64,000 nucleotides of DNA from Vreelandella massiliensis (GCF_900155385.1 NZ_LT699745.1:197578-261577); one strand, 5' to 3'; shown: positions 17,871 through 27,433, counted from the first letter of the stretch. Numbers and translations are program-made. Notes: generated by a model from the letters alone, not told the origin.

Positions 17871-18245
17871 CCGCCTAAGCTTTCGCTGGGCGTCATACGG
17901 CGCGCTATCCGGCCACAGCCATAAACGCTCGCCGCCCACATTGAGACGCATAAGGCGTGGCCCCAGATAGTCGCAACGTAACATTTGCGTGTGGCCCACA
18001 TCGCCACTGTCATATACCCAGTGGCTCTGTATAACGCCGGCACGCTCCTCGACCCATAGCGTGCGGGACGCCGGCGGATGCCAGCGCCACCCACAGAACA
18101 CTATCGCTAAAAGCCCTAGGCTTAACGCCGCAGCAAGCTCCAATTGCCAGGCTGCTAACGCAATGCCACCCGCGCATAGCGCCGTGTCACAGGCACGCTT
18201 CCCGTTAGAGGGTCCGATAGGCAGAATTATCGGTTGACTCGGCAT
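17844..18245 (-). CDS. YgfX-like small membrane protein
   Basis: A 133-residue protein with two adjacent hydrophobic stretches in its first 55 residues, followed by a soluble part (ERAGVIQSHWVYDSG ... RCDYLGPRLMRLNV). It overlaps the end of sdhE by about 40 bases, the position of YgfX in E. coli and of its counterpart in Pseudomonas. The family link rests on topology, size and neighbourhood more than on sequence motifs. E. coli YgfX has been proposed as a toxin affecting cell division proteins with SdhE as partner; that role is debated. The ATG at 18245 is one of two close starts. Confidence 0.7.
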   Translation of the reverse strand: MPSQPIILPIGPSNGKRACDTALCAGGIALAAWQLELAAALSLGLLAIVFCGWRWHPPASRTLWVEERAGVIQSHWVYDSGDVGHTQMLRCDYLGPRLMRLNVGGERLWLWPDSAPYDAQRKLRRLLLYIPER

Positions 18246-18468
18246 GCTCGACAATCATCTTCACAATGCGCCTAAGCGTTGCGTTACTCGGCCATTCGCG
18301 GCGCATCAACCAGGCAAACAGGTCCTGGTCCTCTTCTTCTATTAACTGCTGAAAGGCGAGCTGATCCTCCGCGCTTAGGCTATCGTAACGCTGCTGGAGA
18401 AAAGGAATCAGCAGCAGGTCCAGCTCCCACATACCACGGCGGGAGTGCCAATAAAGCCGTTTCCTCAT
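18205..18468 (-). CDS. sdhE: Succinate dehydrogenase assembly factor SdhE
   Basis: An 87-residue flavinylation factor for SdhA and FrdA. The essential RGxxE motif is present (HSRRGMWELDLLL), followed by YDSLSAEDQLAFQQLI and DQDLFAWLMRR. The ATG at 18468 gives the usual length; a GTG at 18510 would add 14 residues, and its nearest ribosome-site-like sequence is too far away. It is co-transcribed with the overlapping ygfX-like gene. Confidence 0.9.
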   Translation of the reverse strand: MRKRLYWHSRRGMWELDLLLIPFLQQRYDSLSAEDQLAFQQLIEEEDQDLFAWLMRREWPSNATLRRIVKMIVEHAESTDNSAYRTL

Positions 18469-18611
18469 GATCGCTTCGTGTGATGTGTCGTCGCTCAACT
18501 TAAGCCCCACTGCGTGAATGAAATGTCACCTCAGTATACCTGAGCATGAAAGTCGCGCCAGCGGCGCCCCTCACCTATGCTATAAGAGCGAAACCGCTTT
18601 TCGCTAGTACC

Positions 18612-18666
18612 TTGTTTTATCGGCATTGTTTTATCTGGGCTGTTTATTTTACCCGAATTGTTTTAT
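18612..18666. repeat. AT-rich near-repeats (TTGTTTTAT) upstream of ihfB
   Basis: TTGTTTTAT occurs at 18612-18620, 18626-18634 and 18658-18666, with a degenerate copy (TGTTTATTTTA) near 18641. Spacing is about 14-16 bases. The block lies 80-135 bases before the ihfB start within a 279-base gap. It may be a curved promoter or protein-binding region. No consensus IHF site was recognised in it. Confidence 0.45.
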
Positions 18667-18747
18667 ACCGCCCTGCACAGTATGCTGAGCCACACAACGA
18701 GATTGCGAAACGCGCCACGGCCTATCACGTTCGCATGGAGCTAACCG

Positions 18748-19044
18748 ATGACTAAGTCTGAACTAATCGAACAAATTGCAATGCGTCAGCCGGAGCTATC
18801 GGCCAAAGAAGTGGAAACCGCCGTTCGTCTCATACTCGACGATATCACCGACACCCTTGCTGGTGGGGGGCGCGTCGAGATTCGCGGCTTTGGTAGTTTT
18901 TCGCTGCATTTTCGCGAGCCGCGCACGGGGCGTAACCCCAAAACCGGCGAAGCAGTAGAGCTAGACGGCAAGTACGTTCCGCACTTTAAACCCGGCAAAG
19001 AGCTGCGCGAGCAGGTCGATGCCAGCCGTGCGTTAGGCTATTAA
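18748..19044 (+). CDS. ihfB: Integration host factor subunit beta
   Basis: A 98-residue HU-family subunit of the DNA-bending IHF heterodimer. Family features: [11 protein letters not shown] start, [28 protein letters not shown] region with the DNA-intercalating Pro in NPKTG, and a [13 protein letters not shown] tail. RBS GGAG is seven bases before the ATG. lapA and lapB follow, as in relatives, but the usual upstream rpsA is absent here; sdhE occupies that side. Confidence 0.95.
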   Translation: MTKSELIEQIAMRQPELSAKEVETAVRLILDDITDTLAGGGRVEIRGFGSFSLHFREPRTGRNPKTGEAVELDGKYVPHFKPGKELREQVDASRALGY

Positions 19045-19132
19045 TGCGTGCGCTTTGACCTTCTGCGTGGTGACGCGCAGCCAAGAGTCATACACAATAG
19101 AGACCGCAAACGTCACAGACTAGGAAACTCAC

Positions 19133-19438
19133 ATGCGTTGGATCAAAGGGCTGATTTTAGCCATCATTTTGCTTGTGGTGCTGTTGGTGGGCATCCTTTT
19201 CGCCGTTAACAACCAGCAAACCATCGGCTTAAACCTGATCTGGGTTGAACTTCCCCCGGTATCGCTCTCCGTTTGGCTGCTCGCAAGCTTAGCTGTCGGT
19301 GTCATTGTCGGCATGCTGGCAATGCTGGGCGTTTATACCCGTCTCAAAGCGGGGCTGGTACGCGAAAAACGCCACAACAAGCAACAGCAAAAAGAGCTCG
19401 ACCGGCTGCGCACCCAGGAGCTTAAGGAACTGGCGTAA
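19133..19438 (+). CDS. lapA: LapA domain inner-membrane protein
   Basis: A 101-residue protein with two transmembrane helices (about 4-24 and 43-65) separated by the family motif NNQQTIGLNLIWVELPPVSL. A basic, Gln-rich cytoplasmic coiled-coil tail follows. In E. coli LapA works with LapB in controlling LpxC turnover and lipopolysaccharide assembly. The stop codon directly abuts the lapB start. Confidence 0.93.
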   Translation: MRWIKGLILAIILLVVLLVGILFAVNNQQTIGLNLIWVELPPVSLSVWLLASLAVGVIVGMLAMLGVYTRLKAGLVREKRHNKQQQKELDRLRTQELKELA

Positions 19439-20638
19439 ATGATGGATGCCGTGCTGCTAAGCGTTCTGTTGGCAGCCGTTGCCATTGGCTTTGGGTTGGG
19501 CTACCGCCAAGCACGAAAGCGCGACAAGCCAACGCGGCAGGCACTCTCACCCACGCTCTCGCGTGACTACTTCGTCGGGTTGAACTACCTGCTCAATGAG
19601 CAGCCCGACGAAGCGATTCACACCTTTATTCGTGCGCTGGAAGTCAACAGCGATAATGTTGATACCCATATCGCGCTAGGCAAACTCTTCCGTACCCGCG
19701 GCGAAGCGGACAAGGCCGTGAGCATTCACCAGAATTTACTCGCTCGCCCGGCGCTGACGGCACCGCAAAACGAGCAGGTTCAACTCGAACTCGCTCGGGA
19801 TTTTATCGCCCTGGGGGTGCATGATCGCGCTCAGCGTCTGCTGGAATCCGTTATTGGTCACACCCAGCAGGATGATCACCGCATCACGGCCAAACGCTTA
19901 CTGATCGATCTGCTTGAGCGTGAAAAAGCGTGGCAGCAAGCCCTTGACCTCGCCCTCCCTATGCTCAAACAGCAGCCTCAGCTGCGCCGCCCAGCGGCGC
20001 ACTGGCTGTGCGAAATGGCCGAAGACGAGATACGTCAGGCCAGCCGTGCCCTTGCCAAACGCCATTTGAAAAAAGCCCTACAATTAGACGAGCAGTGCGT
20101 ACGCGCCAATTTGCGTCTTGCTGAACTCGAAATGGATAACGGTCACTATCGCCATGCGATCGCGCGCCTTAAATCCATCCCACACCAAGCACGGGCGCAT
20201 ATTCCCACCATGCTTCCTACGCTAAAGCGCGCCTACTGGCGCGCCGATGATATGCCGGGATTTGAGGCGTATTTGCTCGACCTGCTTGAAACAGCGCCGC
20301 TGACTAGCGTCATCGTCAGCCTAAGCGAGGTGATCCACCAACGCGATGGGGTTGAGCGTGCCATCGAGGTAACCGGGAGGTACTTGCATCAATCGCCCAG
20401 CCTAGGCGGGCTGGATCATCTTATTGATCTGTATATAGAGAGTCAGCAGTTAAGCGGTCGCGAAAACCCCGATAGTCGCTTACTCCTTCTCAAGCACCAT
20501 ACCCAAGCACTATTAAGAAACCGACCGCGTCACCGCTGTCAGCGCTGCGGCTTTAGTGCCGACAGCCTACATTGGCTGTGCCCCAGTTGCCGCCACTGGG
20601 GCACGGTCGAGCCCATTACCGGCGTTGAGGGAGAGTAA
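19439..20638 (+). CDS. lapB: Lipopolysaccharide assembly protein LapB
   Basis: A 399-residue TPR protein anchored by an N-terminal membrane helix. Successive TPR units run from about residue 40 to 350 (for example YLLNEQPDEAIHTFIRALEV). A C-terminal rubredoxin-like zinc knuckle closes the protein (CQRCGF and CPSC). In E. coli it recruits FtsH to degrade LpxC. ATG at 19439 or 19442; AAGGA lies upstream within lapA. Translation is coupled to lapA. Confidence 0.95.
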   Translation: MMDAVLLSVLLAAVAIGFGLGYRQARKRDKPTRQALSPTLSRDYFVGLNYLLNEQPDEAIHTFIRALEVNSDNVDTHIALGKLFRTRGEADKAVSIHQNLLARPALTAPQNEQVQLELARDFIALGVHDRAQRLLESVIGHTQQDDHRITAKRLLIDLLEREKAWQQALDLALPMLKQQPQLRRPAAHWLCEMAEDEIRQASRALAKRHLKKALQLDEQCVRANLRLAELEMDNGHYRHAIARLKSIPHQARAHIPTMLPTLKRAYWRADDMPGFEAYLLDLLETAPLTSVIVSLSEVIHQRDGVERAIEVTGRYLHQSPSLGGLDHLIDLYIESQQLSGRENPDSRLLLLKHHTQALLRNRPRHRCQRCGFSADSLHWLCPSCRHWGTVEPITGVEGE

Positions 20639-20650
20639 CAGCTCGCACGC

Positions 20651-21367
20651 CTAGTGCTCGGCGAGTTCCGCCTCAATAGCCGTCAAGGCTTCCATCGGGT
20701 CTGGCGCCTCGGTGACCGGGCGCCCAATCACAAGGTGCGTACTTCCCGCCTCCATCGCCGCTCGGGGTGACATAATCCGCGCTTGATCGTTTGCGGCGGC
20801 AAAGCTTGGCCGAATCCCCGGGGTTACTTTCAAAAACCCTTTACCGCAACAGGCGCTCAGCGCTTTGGCTTCCTGCGCGGAGCACACCACCCCCTCCATG
20901 CCGCTGTCCTGCGCTAAGCGCGCCAAACGCTCGACGTGCTGCGCCGGCGAGGTCGTAATACCCAGCTCGTTGAGATCCTCGGCTCCCATACTGGTCAGCA
21001 CGGTGACCGCGATCAAATGCGTTTGAAGCCCATTGGCGTGCAGGCGATCAGCGGCGGCTTGCATCATTTTTCGTCCGCCGCCGGCATGGACGTTGACCAT
21101 CCAAACCCCCTGCTCGGCGGCCGCCTGTACGGCGCCGGCTACTGTATTGGGAATATCATGAAACTTAAGATCGAGAAATACCTCGAAGCCGCGACCGTGC
21201 AGCGCCTCGAGTACTGCCGGTCCGCTGCGGGTAAATAGCTCTTTTCCCACTTTCACTCGGCAGCGGGCGGGGTCGAGCTGGTCGGCCATGCAGAGCGCCG
21301 CATCAAGAGAGGGGTAATCCAGCGCGATAATGAGGGGAGACTGAGTAAGAGGAGATTGAGGGGTCAC
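20651..21367 (-). CDS. pyrF: Orotidine 5'-phosphate decarboxylase
   Basis: A 238-residue enzyme forming UMP, the last step of de novo pyrimidine synthesis. The catalytic DxKxxD motif is [12 protein letters not shown]; the phosphate-binding region is [15 protein letters not shown] near the C-terminus, with the substrate-binding TPGIRP before it. It has a GTG start at 21367. In E. coli pyrF follows lapAB in the same direction; here it is on the opposite strand and converges with lapB. Confidence 0.95.
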   Translation of the reverse strand: MTPQSPLTQSPLIIALDYPSLDAALCMADQLDPARCRVKVGKELFTRSGPAVLEALHGRGFEVFLDLKFHDIPNTVAGAVQAAAEQGVWMVNVHAGGGRKMMQAAADRLHANGLQTHLIAVTVLTSMGAEDLNELGITTSPAQHVERLARLAQDSGMEGVVCSAQEAKALSACCGKGFLKVTPGIRPSFAAANDQARIMSPRAAMEAGSTHLVIGRPVTEAPDPMEALTAIEAELAEH

Positions 21368-21555
21368 ACGACGGCTCCATTGCCTGTTACGGTTTCGATC
21401 CAGTATATCAGCCCTACAAAAGCTGTAAGCCCTGCACTACAAACAAATAGTCATTGGCTTACACGGATTGGCGTCAATCGCTTACAGCAAACCCACCCGC
21501 CCCAACTAAATTTAAAGAGCCACATGAATGACAACTTGCCATTAAGGGGATTTTT

Positions 21556-21828
21556 ATGCGCATTAAGGGATTATTAACGGCACTGCTATTGAGCGTAAGC
21601 CTGGGGCTTTCAAGCGGGGTATTGGCTCAGCAAGTCGCACCTATCAACGTGAATACCGCCGACGCGGAACTCCTCGCCGAGCTTCCCGGCATTGGCCCCA
21701 GCCGGGCCAGCGCAATTATTGAAGAGCGCGATAGCAACGGCGAATTCGCAAGCGCCGAAGATCTCGCGCGCGTCAGCGGCATTGGCCCAGCAACCATTGA
21801 TCGGATGCGTGATCAGCTGGCGTTTTAA
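21556..21828 (+). CDS. ComEA-like helix-hairpin-helix protein
   Basis: A 90-residue exported protein with a clear signal peptide (cleavage likely after VLAQ or LAQQ, about residue 25) and tandem helix-hairpin-helix motifs: INVNTADAELLAELPGIGPSRA, then LARVSGIGPATIDRM. Such proteins bind DNA in the periplasm; homologs take part in DNA uptake in naturally competent bacteria. No other competence gene is nearby, so a role in transformation is only possible. Confidence 0.88.
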   Translation: MRIKGLLTALLLSVSLGLSSGVLAQQVAPINVNTADAELLAELPGIGPSRASAIIEERDSNGEFASAEDLARVSGIGPATIDRMRDQLAF

Positions 21829-21859
21829 CGCTTGAGATCTGCCCCGATTATTACCGACC

Positions 21860-23344
21860 CTAGATGATCCACTGCTGCATAAACGTCGGCACCGGCATAT
21901 CGCCCAAGGTGTCGGCGTTTTCGCATTGGGCCAAAATCGTCTCGCAGCGTGGCTTAGGAAATCGCGTGGCGAGATTGTGGGCGAACTTATCCACCAGTAG
22001 CGGCAGCCCCTCTTCGCGCCGGCGGCGGTGCCCTACCGGGTACTCGACTTCGACTTTATCGGTCGCGCTGCCGTCGGTGAAAAATACCTGAACCGCGTTG
22101 GCAATCGAGCGCTTATCCGGGTCGTAGTACGCCTCGGAATAACCCGAATCCTCGACGACCTGCATCTTCTCGCGAAGTTGATCGATCTCCGGGTGGGCGG
22201 CGTGGAAGCTATCCTCGTAGTGCTCCGCGGTCAACGCACCAAAGATAAGCGGTACCGCCGTCATGTACTGCAGGCAGTGGTCACGGTCGGCGGGATTTGC
22301 CAGCGGCCCAGTTTTGGAAATAATCCGAATGGCCGAATCGTGCGTGGTCAGCTCGACTCGCTCAATATCGTCAATACGGTCTTTCACGTGAGGATGAAGC
22401 GTTATCGCCGCCTCGCATGCGGTCTGGGCATGAAATTCCGCAGGAAAAGAAATTTTAAACAGAATGTTTTCCATCACATAGCAGCCAAAGTCGCGCTGAA
22501 ACCGAAAGCGCCGTTCACTTTCCGGTTTCGTCGCCAAATCTTTATTGCGATGGCTAAACAGGACGTCATAAAAACCCCACTGAGGTGCGGTAAGCGCGCC
22601 GGGAATCCCCATTTCGCCGCGCATGGCGATATCCGCCAAGCGTACCGCCCGCGATGTCGCATCTCCTGCCGCCCAGCTCTTACGCGAACCGGCGTTGGGC
22701 GCATGGCGGTAGGTGCGCAGGCTCTGCCCGTCAACAAAGGCGTGAGAGAGCGCTGAGAGCATTTGCTCGCGGTTGGCGCCCATCATTTTCGCCGCCACCG
22801 CGGTTGAGGCCACCTTGACCAGTACCACGTGATCGAGCCCCACGCGGTTAAAGCTATTCTCTAGTGCCAGCACGCCTTGAATTTCGTGCGCCATGATCAT
22901 TGCATGCAGCACATCGTTCATGGTCAGCGGTGCCTCCCCGCTGGCCATGCGCTTCTGGGAAAGGTGATCGGCGACGGCTAAAATCGCCCCCAGGTTATCG
23001 GAGGGGTGCCCCCACTCCGCGGCAAGCCAGGTGTCGTTATAATCTAGCCAGCGCACGATGGCGCCGATATCCCAGGCGGCTTTCACCGGGTCTAGCCGAT
23101 ACGGCGTACCGGGCACATGCGCACCAAAGGGTACCGTTGTTCCCTCCACCAGCGGCCCCAGGTGCTTGGTGCATTCGGGAAAACGCAGTGCCAGCAGCCC
23201 GCACCCTAACGTATCCATCAAGCAGTAACGGGCGGTATCCAGCGCCTCAGGCGAGGGTGTATCAAAGTTGAGGACGTAATCGGCAATTTTTTGCAGCTCG
23301 ACGTCGTACTCAGGACGTTCATTCACCTCGGACGTAGCGGTCAT
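21860..23344 (-). CDS. prpD: 2-methylcitrate dehydratase PrpD
   Basis: A 494-residue MmgE/PrpD-family enzyme dehydrating 2-methylcitrate to 2-methyl-cis-aconitate. Family features include [38 protein letters not shown], and the [18 protein letters not shown] active-site region. The ATG at 23344 has AAGGAG eight bases upstream. It is the last gene of the prp cluster. The operon also carries acnD/prpF, a second route for the same dehydration, as in Pseudomonas aeruginosa. Confidence 0.95.
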   Translation of the reverse strand: MTATSEVNERPEYDVELQKIADYVLNFDTPSPEALDTARYCLMDTLGCGLLALRFPECTKHLGPLVEGTTVPFGAHVPGTPYRLDPVKAAWDIGAIVRWLDYNDTWLAAEWGHPSDNLGAILAVADHLSQKRMASGEAPLTMNDVLHAMIMAHEIQGVLALENSFNRVGLDHVVLVKVASTAVAAKMMGANREQMLSALSHAFVDGQSLRTYRHAPNAGSRKSWAAGDATSRAVRLADIAMRGEMGIPGALTAPQWGFYDVLFSHRNKDLATKPESERRFRFQRDFGCYVMENILFKISFPAEFHAQTACEAAITLHPHVKDRIDDIERVELTTHDSAIRIISKTGPLANPADRDHCLQYMTAVPLIFGALTAEHYEDSFHAAHPEIDQLREKMQVVEDSGYSEAYYDPDKRSIANAVQVFFTDGSATDKVEVEYPVGHRRRREEGLPLLVDKFAHNLATRFPKPRCETILAQCENADTLGDMPVPTFMQQWII

Positions 23345-23470
23345 TGCACGGCTCCTTGTCGTTTGATGAAAAGTCATTAGGTTGAATCGGCTTCGCGCTC
23401 TCGTTTTCAGTATGGTGCGCTAAGGCCTGGCACGCCAATAACCGCCCGCTTTCAAAGCGATTAAACTCGA

Positions 23471-24649
23471 TTAAAAACTATCGCCCGGCACCCGCACGAA
23501 GCCTTCCATCAGGACGCGAGCACTGCGGCTCATCACCGCCTGATCAATGTTCCAGCGGCCGTCAATCAAGCTTGCTTCAGCGCCGACCTGCAAGCTGCCG
23601 GAGGGGTGGCCAAAGGTCACGGCATGGCGCTTGCCACCGCCCGCGGCGAGATTCACCAGCGTGCCTTCGATCGCGGCGGCGGCGCCAATGGCAACGGCAG
23701 CGGTGCCCATCATGGCGTGGTGCAGCTTGCCCATGGAGAGCGCGCGTACCAGCAGATCCACCTCCTCGGCATTGACCTCTTTACCGCTAGAGGCGACGTA
23801 GCTTTTGGGTTTCGCCACGAACGCCACCTTGGGCGTATGCTGACGGTTGGCCGCTTCCGAGATATCGCTAATCAGCCCCATCTTGAGCGCACCGTAGGCG
23901 CGGATGGTTTCAAAGCGGGTCAGTGCATCGGGATTACCGTTGATCGCTTCTTGAAGCTCGGCGCCGGTGTAGCCAATGTCTTCGGCGTTGACGAACACCG
24001 TAGGAATCCCGGCGTTGATCATGGTCGCTTTGAGCGTCCCTACCCCCGGTACTTCCAAATCATCGACCAGGTTACCGGTGGGGAAGATCGCGCCCTCGCC
24101 ATCCGCCGGATCCATAAATGCTACCGGTACTTCCGCCGCCGGGAAGGTTACCCCATCAAGCTCGAAATCCCCGGTTTCCTGAACTTCGCCGTTGGTGATG
24201 GGCACTTTGGCCACGATGGTCTTTTGAATATTGACCTGCCAGATACGCACTTCCACGACGCCATTTTGCGGGATGCGCGCCGGGTCGACCAAGCCGTTGC
24301 TCACCGCGAATGGCCCCACCGCCGCCGAGAGGTTGCCGCAGTTGCCGCTCCAGTCGACAAAGGGCTTGTCGATGGAGACCTGGCCAAACAGATAATCCAC
24401 GTCATGCTCGGGTGATTCGCTCTTGGAAAGAATCACGGTTTTGCTCGTGCTTGAGGTGGCCCCGCCCATGCCATCGATCTGCTTTTGGTATGGATCGGGG
24501 CTGCCGATCACTCGTAGCAGCAGTTTATCCCGTGCCTCGCCCGGCTTTTGTGCGGTCTCAGGGAGGTCATCAAGCTTGAAAAAAACGCCTTTACTGGTCC
24601 CGCCGCGCATATAGGTCGCGGGAATTTTAATCTGGGGAACAGATGACAT
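23471..24649 (-). CDS. prpF: 2-methylaconitate cis-trans isomerase PrpF
   Basis: A 392-residue isomerase that acts with AcnD. AcnD produces the trans isomer of 2-methylaconitate and PrpF converts it for hydration. N-terminal PATYMRGGTSKGVFFKLDDLP and SGNCGNLSAAVGPFAV are family signatures. The ATG at 24649 has TTGGAG seven bases upstream; upstream in-frame codons would add 27 atypical residues. A hairpin occupies the gap to acnD. Confidence 0.95.
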   Translation of the reverse strand: MSSVPQIKIPATYMRGGTSKGVFFKLDDLPETAQKPGEARDKLLLRVIGSPDPYQKQIDGMGGATSSTSKTVILSKSESPEHDVDYLFGQVSIDKPFVDWSGNCGNLSAAVGPFAVSNGLVDPARIPQNGVVEVRIWQVNIQKTIVAKVPITNGEVQETGDFELDGVTFPAAEVPVAFMDPADGEGAIFPTGNLVDDLEVPGVGTLKATMINAGIPTVFVNAEDIGYTGAELQEAINGNPDALTRFETIRAYGALKMGLISDISEAANRQHTPKVAFVAKPKSYVASSGKEVNAEEVDLLVRALSMGKLHHAMMGTAAVAIGAAAAIEGTLVNLAAGGGKRHAVTFGHPSGSLQVGAEASLIDGRWNIDQAVMSRSARVLMEGFVRVPGDSF

Positions 24650-24693
24650 AGCCAAACTCCAAGGTGTTATAAAAAAAGGGATTAGATAACAAA

Positions 24694-24718
24694 CACCCGG
24701 CACACGAGGCGCCGGGTG
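24694..24718 (-). other. Intercistronic hairpin between acnD and prpF
   Basis: CACCCGGC (24694-24701) pairs with GCCGGGTG (24711-24718) around a 9-base loop. On the transcribed strand only a mixed T-rich tail (TTTGTTATC) follows, so termination would be partial at best. It may tune relative expression or protect the upstream mRNA. Confidence 0.6.
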
Positions 24719-24747
24719 AGAGTGATCCACGCTACACAGGTACCGCG

Positions 24748-27366
24748 TTAGGCAGGCGTTGCTTCGCTGGACTCCAAGAAGTCCTGGGCAAAACGCTGCA
24801 AAACGCCACCGGCGGTGTAGATGGTGACCTCCTCGGCGGTATCCAGACGGCAGATCACCGGCACACGCTCGACATCGCCGTTTTTCCGCTGAATCACCAG
24901 CGTGAGTTCCGCCCGCGGCGACAGCGCTCCTTCCACATCGAACACCTCGGTACCGTCCAGGTTCAGCGTGTGGCGCGTGGTACCCGGCTGGAACTGCAGC
25001 GGCATCACGCCCATGCCGATCAAGTTGGTGCGGTGGATGCGCTCAAAGCCTTCAGCGACGATCGCTTCCACACCGGCGAGTGCCACGCCCTTGGCCGCCC
25101 AGTCCCGCGACGAGCCCTGGCCGTAGTCGGCGCCGGCGATGATAATCAGCGGCTGCTTGCGCTCCATGTAGGTCTCGATCGCCTCCCACATGCGCGTGAC
25201 CTTGCCTTCCGGTTCAACGCGCGCCAGCGACCCCTGCTTCACTTCACCGTTCTCGTCGCGCACCATTTCGTTGAACAGCTTCGGGTTGGCGAGCGTGGCG
25301 CGTTGGGCGGTAAGGTGATCGCCGCGGTGGGTGGCGTAGGAGTTAAAGTCCTCCTCCGGCAGGCCCATCTTGTGCAGATACTCGCCCGCCGCGCTATCCA
25401 TCAGAATCGCATTGGATGGCGACAGGTGATCGGTGGTGATGTTATCAGGCAGAATCGCCAGCGGGCGCATGCCTTTCAAGTGGCGCTCGCCCGACATTTT
25501 GCCTTCCCAGTACGGCGGACGGCGAATGTAGGTGCTCTGCGCGCGCCAGTCATACAGCGGGTTGGTTTGTGCCGCGGCGCTCTTGTCCAGATCGAACATC
25601 GGAATGTAGGTCTGACGGAACTGCTCCGGCTTGACGGCGGTTTTGACGATCGCATCGATCTCTTCATCCGCCGGCCAGATATCTTTCAGCGTCACGGGGT
25701 TGCCGTCGGGGTCGTAACCCAGGATATCCTTCTCGATATCAAAGCGGATGGTACCGGCGATAGCGTAAGCCACCACGAGCGGCGGGGAGGCCAAAAACGC
25801 CTGCTTGGCGTAGGGGTGAATGCGCCCGTCAAAGTTACGGTTGCCCGAGAGCACGGCCGTGGAGTAGAGATCGCGGTCGATGATCTCCTGCTGGATCTTC
25901 GGATCCAGCGCCCCGGACATGCCGTTGCAGGTGGTGCACGCATAGGCCACCACGCCAAAGCCGAGGTCTTCGAGCTCGTTCATCAGGCCGGCGTCTTCAA
26001 GGTACATCTTGACGGTTTTCGACCCCGGCGCCAGCGACGACTTCACCCACGGCTTGCGCGTCAGGCCCAATTTGTTGGCGTTGCGCGCGATCAGCCCCGC
26101 CGCCACCATGTTGCGTGGGTTGGAGGTGTTGGTGCAGCTGGTGATCGCGGCGATGATCACCGCGCCATCGGGCATCAGGCCCTTGGCTTCCTCCTCGCGC
26201 GCCTTGTCCAGCCCCACGGCGATACCTTGATTGGCAAGCTCGCTGGTGGGTAGCTTGGCGTGCGGTTTAGAGGGGCCGGCCAGAGTGCGCGATACGCTGG
26301 AGAGATCAAACTCCAGTACGCGCTCATACTCGGCGGTTTTAAGATCATCCGCCCAAAGGCCGGTGTGCTTGGCGTACTTCTCGACCAGATCAACCTGCTC
26401 GTCATCGCGACCGGTGAGCTTCAGGTAATCGATGGTTTGATCATCGATGTAGAACATCGCCGCGGTAGCACCATACTCCGGGGTCATGTTAGAGATGGTG
26501 GCGCGATCGCCCACGGTCAGGCTGTCGGCGCCTTCACCGAAGAACTCCAGGTAGGCGCCAACCACTTTGGCATCGCGCAAAAATTCGGTAATCGCCAGCA
26601 CCATATCGGTGCCGGTCACGCCCGGCTGTAGCTTGCCGGTCAGCTTGACGCCGACGATATCGGGCAGGCGCATCATCGAGGCACGGCCGAGCATCACGCT
26701 CTCGGCTTCAAGCCCCCCGACACCGACCGAGATAACGCCCAGCGCATCCACCATCGGGGTGTGGCTATCGGTACCCACACAGGTATCGGGGAACGCCACG
26801 CCGTTTTGCTTCTGCACCACCGGCGACATCTTCTCCAGATTGATCTGGTGCATGATGCCGTTGCCGGGCGGAATCACGTCGACGTTCTCGAACGCGGTCT
26901 TGGTCCAGTTGATGAAGTGGAAGCGGTCATCGTTACGGCGGTCTTCGACCTGGCGGTTCTTCTCGAAGGCGTCCTTTTCGAAGCCAGCGTGCTCAACCGC
27001 CAGCGAGTGGTCGACGATTAGCTGGGTGGGCACCACCGGGTTGACCTTAGCCGGGTCACCGCCCTTCTCGGCGATGGCGTCGCGCAGACCCGCCAGGTCA
27101 ACCAGCGCGGTCTGGCCCAGAATGTCGTGGCACACCACGCGCGCTGGGTACCAGGGAAAGTCCAAGTCACGCTTGCGCTCGATCAGCTGCTTGAGCGAAT
27201 CGGTAAGCATCTCCGGGTCGCAGCGGCGCACCAGCTGTTCGGCCAGAATACGCGAGGTATAGGGAAGCGTGGCATAGGCACCCGCCTTGATATCGTCGAC
27301 GGCCTCACGCGCGTCGAAGTAATCCAGATCGGTGCCGGGAAGAGGTTTGCGGTATTCGGTGTTCAT
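24748..27366 (-). CDS. acnD: Fe/S-dependent 2-methylisocitrate dehydratase AcnD
   Basis: An 872-residue aconitase-family enzyme acting on 2-methylcitrate. Cluster cysteines are visible in AITSCTNTSNP and in YACTTCNGMSG. DSHTPMVDALG and the C-terminal swivelling domain (GADYGQGSSRDWAAKG) are intact. Position between prpC and prpF and the length favour AcnD over AcnA. ATG at 27366; its ribosome site is weak. The AcnD/PrpF pair replaces or backs up PrpD. Confidence 0.95.
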   Translation of the reverse strand: MNTEYRKPLPGTDLDYFDAREAVDDIKAGAYATLPYTSRILAEQLVRRCDPEMLTDSLKQLIERKRDLDFPWYPARVVCHDILGQTALVDLAGLRDAIAEKGGDPAKVNPVVPTQLIVDHSLAVEHAGFEKDAFEKNRQVEDRRNDDRFHFINWTKTAFENVDVIPPGNGIMHQINLEKMSPVVQKQNGVAFPDTCVGTDSHTPMVDALGVISVGVGGLEAESVMLGRASMMRLPDIVGVKLTGKLQPGVTGTDMVLAITEFLRDAKVVGAYLEFFGEGADSLTVGDRATISNMTPEYGATAAMFYIDDQTIDYLKLTGRDDEQVDLVEKYAKHTGLWADDLKTAEYERVLEFDLSSVSRTLAGPSKPHAKLPTSELANQGIAVGLDKAREEEAKGLMPDGAVIIAAITSCTNTSNPRNMVAAGLIARNANKLGLTRKPWVKSSLAPGSKTVKMYLEDAGLMNELEDLGFGVVAYACTTCNGMSGALDPKIQQEIIDRDLYSTAVLSGNRNFDGRIHPYAKQAFLASPPLVVAYAIAGTIRFDIEKDILGYDPDGNPVTLKDIWPADEEIDAIVKTAVKPEQFRQTYIPMFDLDKSAAAQTNPLYDWRAQSTYIRRPPYWEGKMSGERHLKGMRPLAILPDNITTDHLSPSNAILMDSAAGEYLHKMGLPEEDFNSYATHRGDHLTAQRATLANPKLFNEMVRDENGEVKQGSLARVEPEGKVTRMWEAIETYMERKQPLIIIAGADYGQGSSRDWAAKGVALAGVEAIVAEGFERIHRTNLIGMGVMPLQFQPGTTRHTLNLDGTEVFDVEGALSPRAELTLVIQRKNGDVERVPVICRLDTAEEVTIYTAGGVLQRFAQDFLESSEATPA

Positions 27367-27404
27367 TGCGGAAAACTCACGGCGAGAGGATACGTTAGGG
27401 GTGG

Positions 27405-27433
27405 CCTCCCGGCATTTGTTGGCCGCCGGGAGG
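27405..27433 (-). other. Intercistronic hairpin between prpC and acnD
   Basis: CCTCCCGGC (27405-27413) pairs with GCCGGGAGG (27425-27433), nine GC-rich pairs around an 11-base loop. No T-run follows on the transcribed strand. It lies in a 92-base gap inside the operon and is probably an mRNA stabiliser or processing site. Confidence 0.6.

Noticed and set aside
18546-18755. A 69-residue frame between sdhE and ihfB
   Set aside because: It overlaps the ihfB start in a different frame, has no ribosome site, and runs through the AT-rich repeat block.
22028-22756. A plus-strand open frame opposite prpD
   Set aside because: It is a shadow of prpD with no ribosome site and no recognisable motif.
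23606-24415. A plus-strand open frame opposite prpF
   Set aside because: It lies wholly antisense to prpF, with a biased composition and no domain.
24970-26253. A long open frame on the plus strand opposite acnD
   Set aside because: It is antisense to a clearly conserved enzyme; its product is rich in Arg/His/Val with no domain, as expected of a shadow frame in GC-rich DNA.
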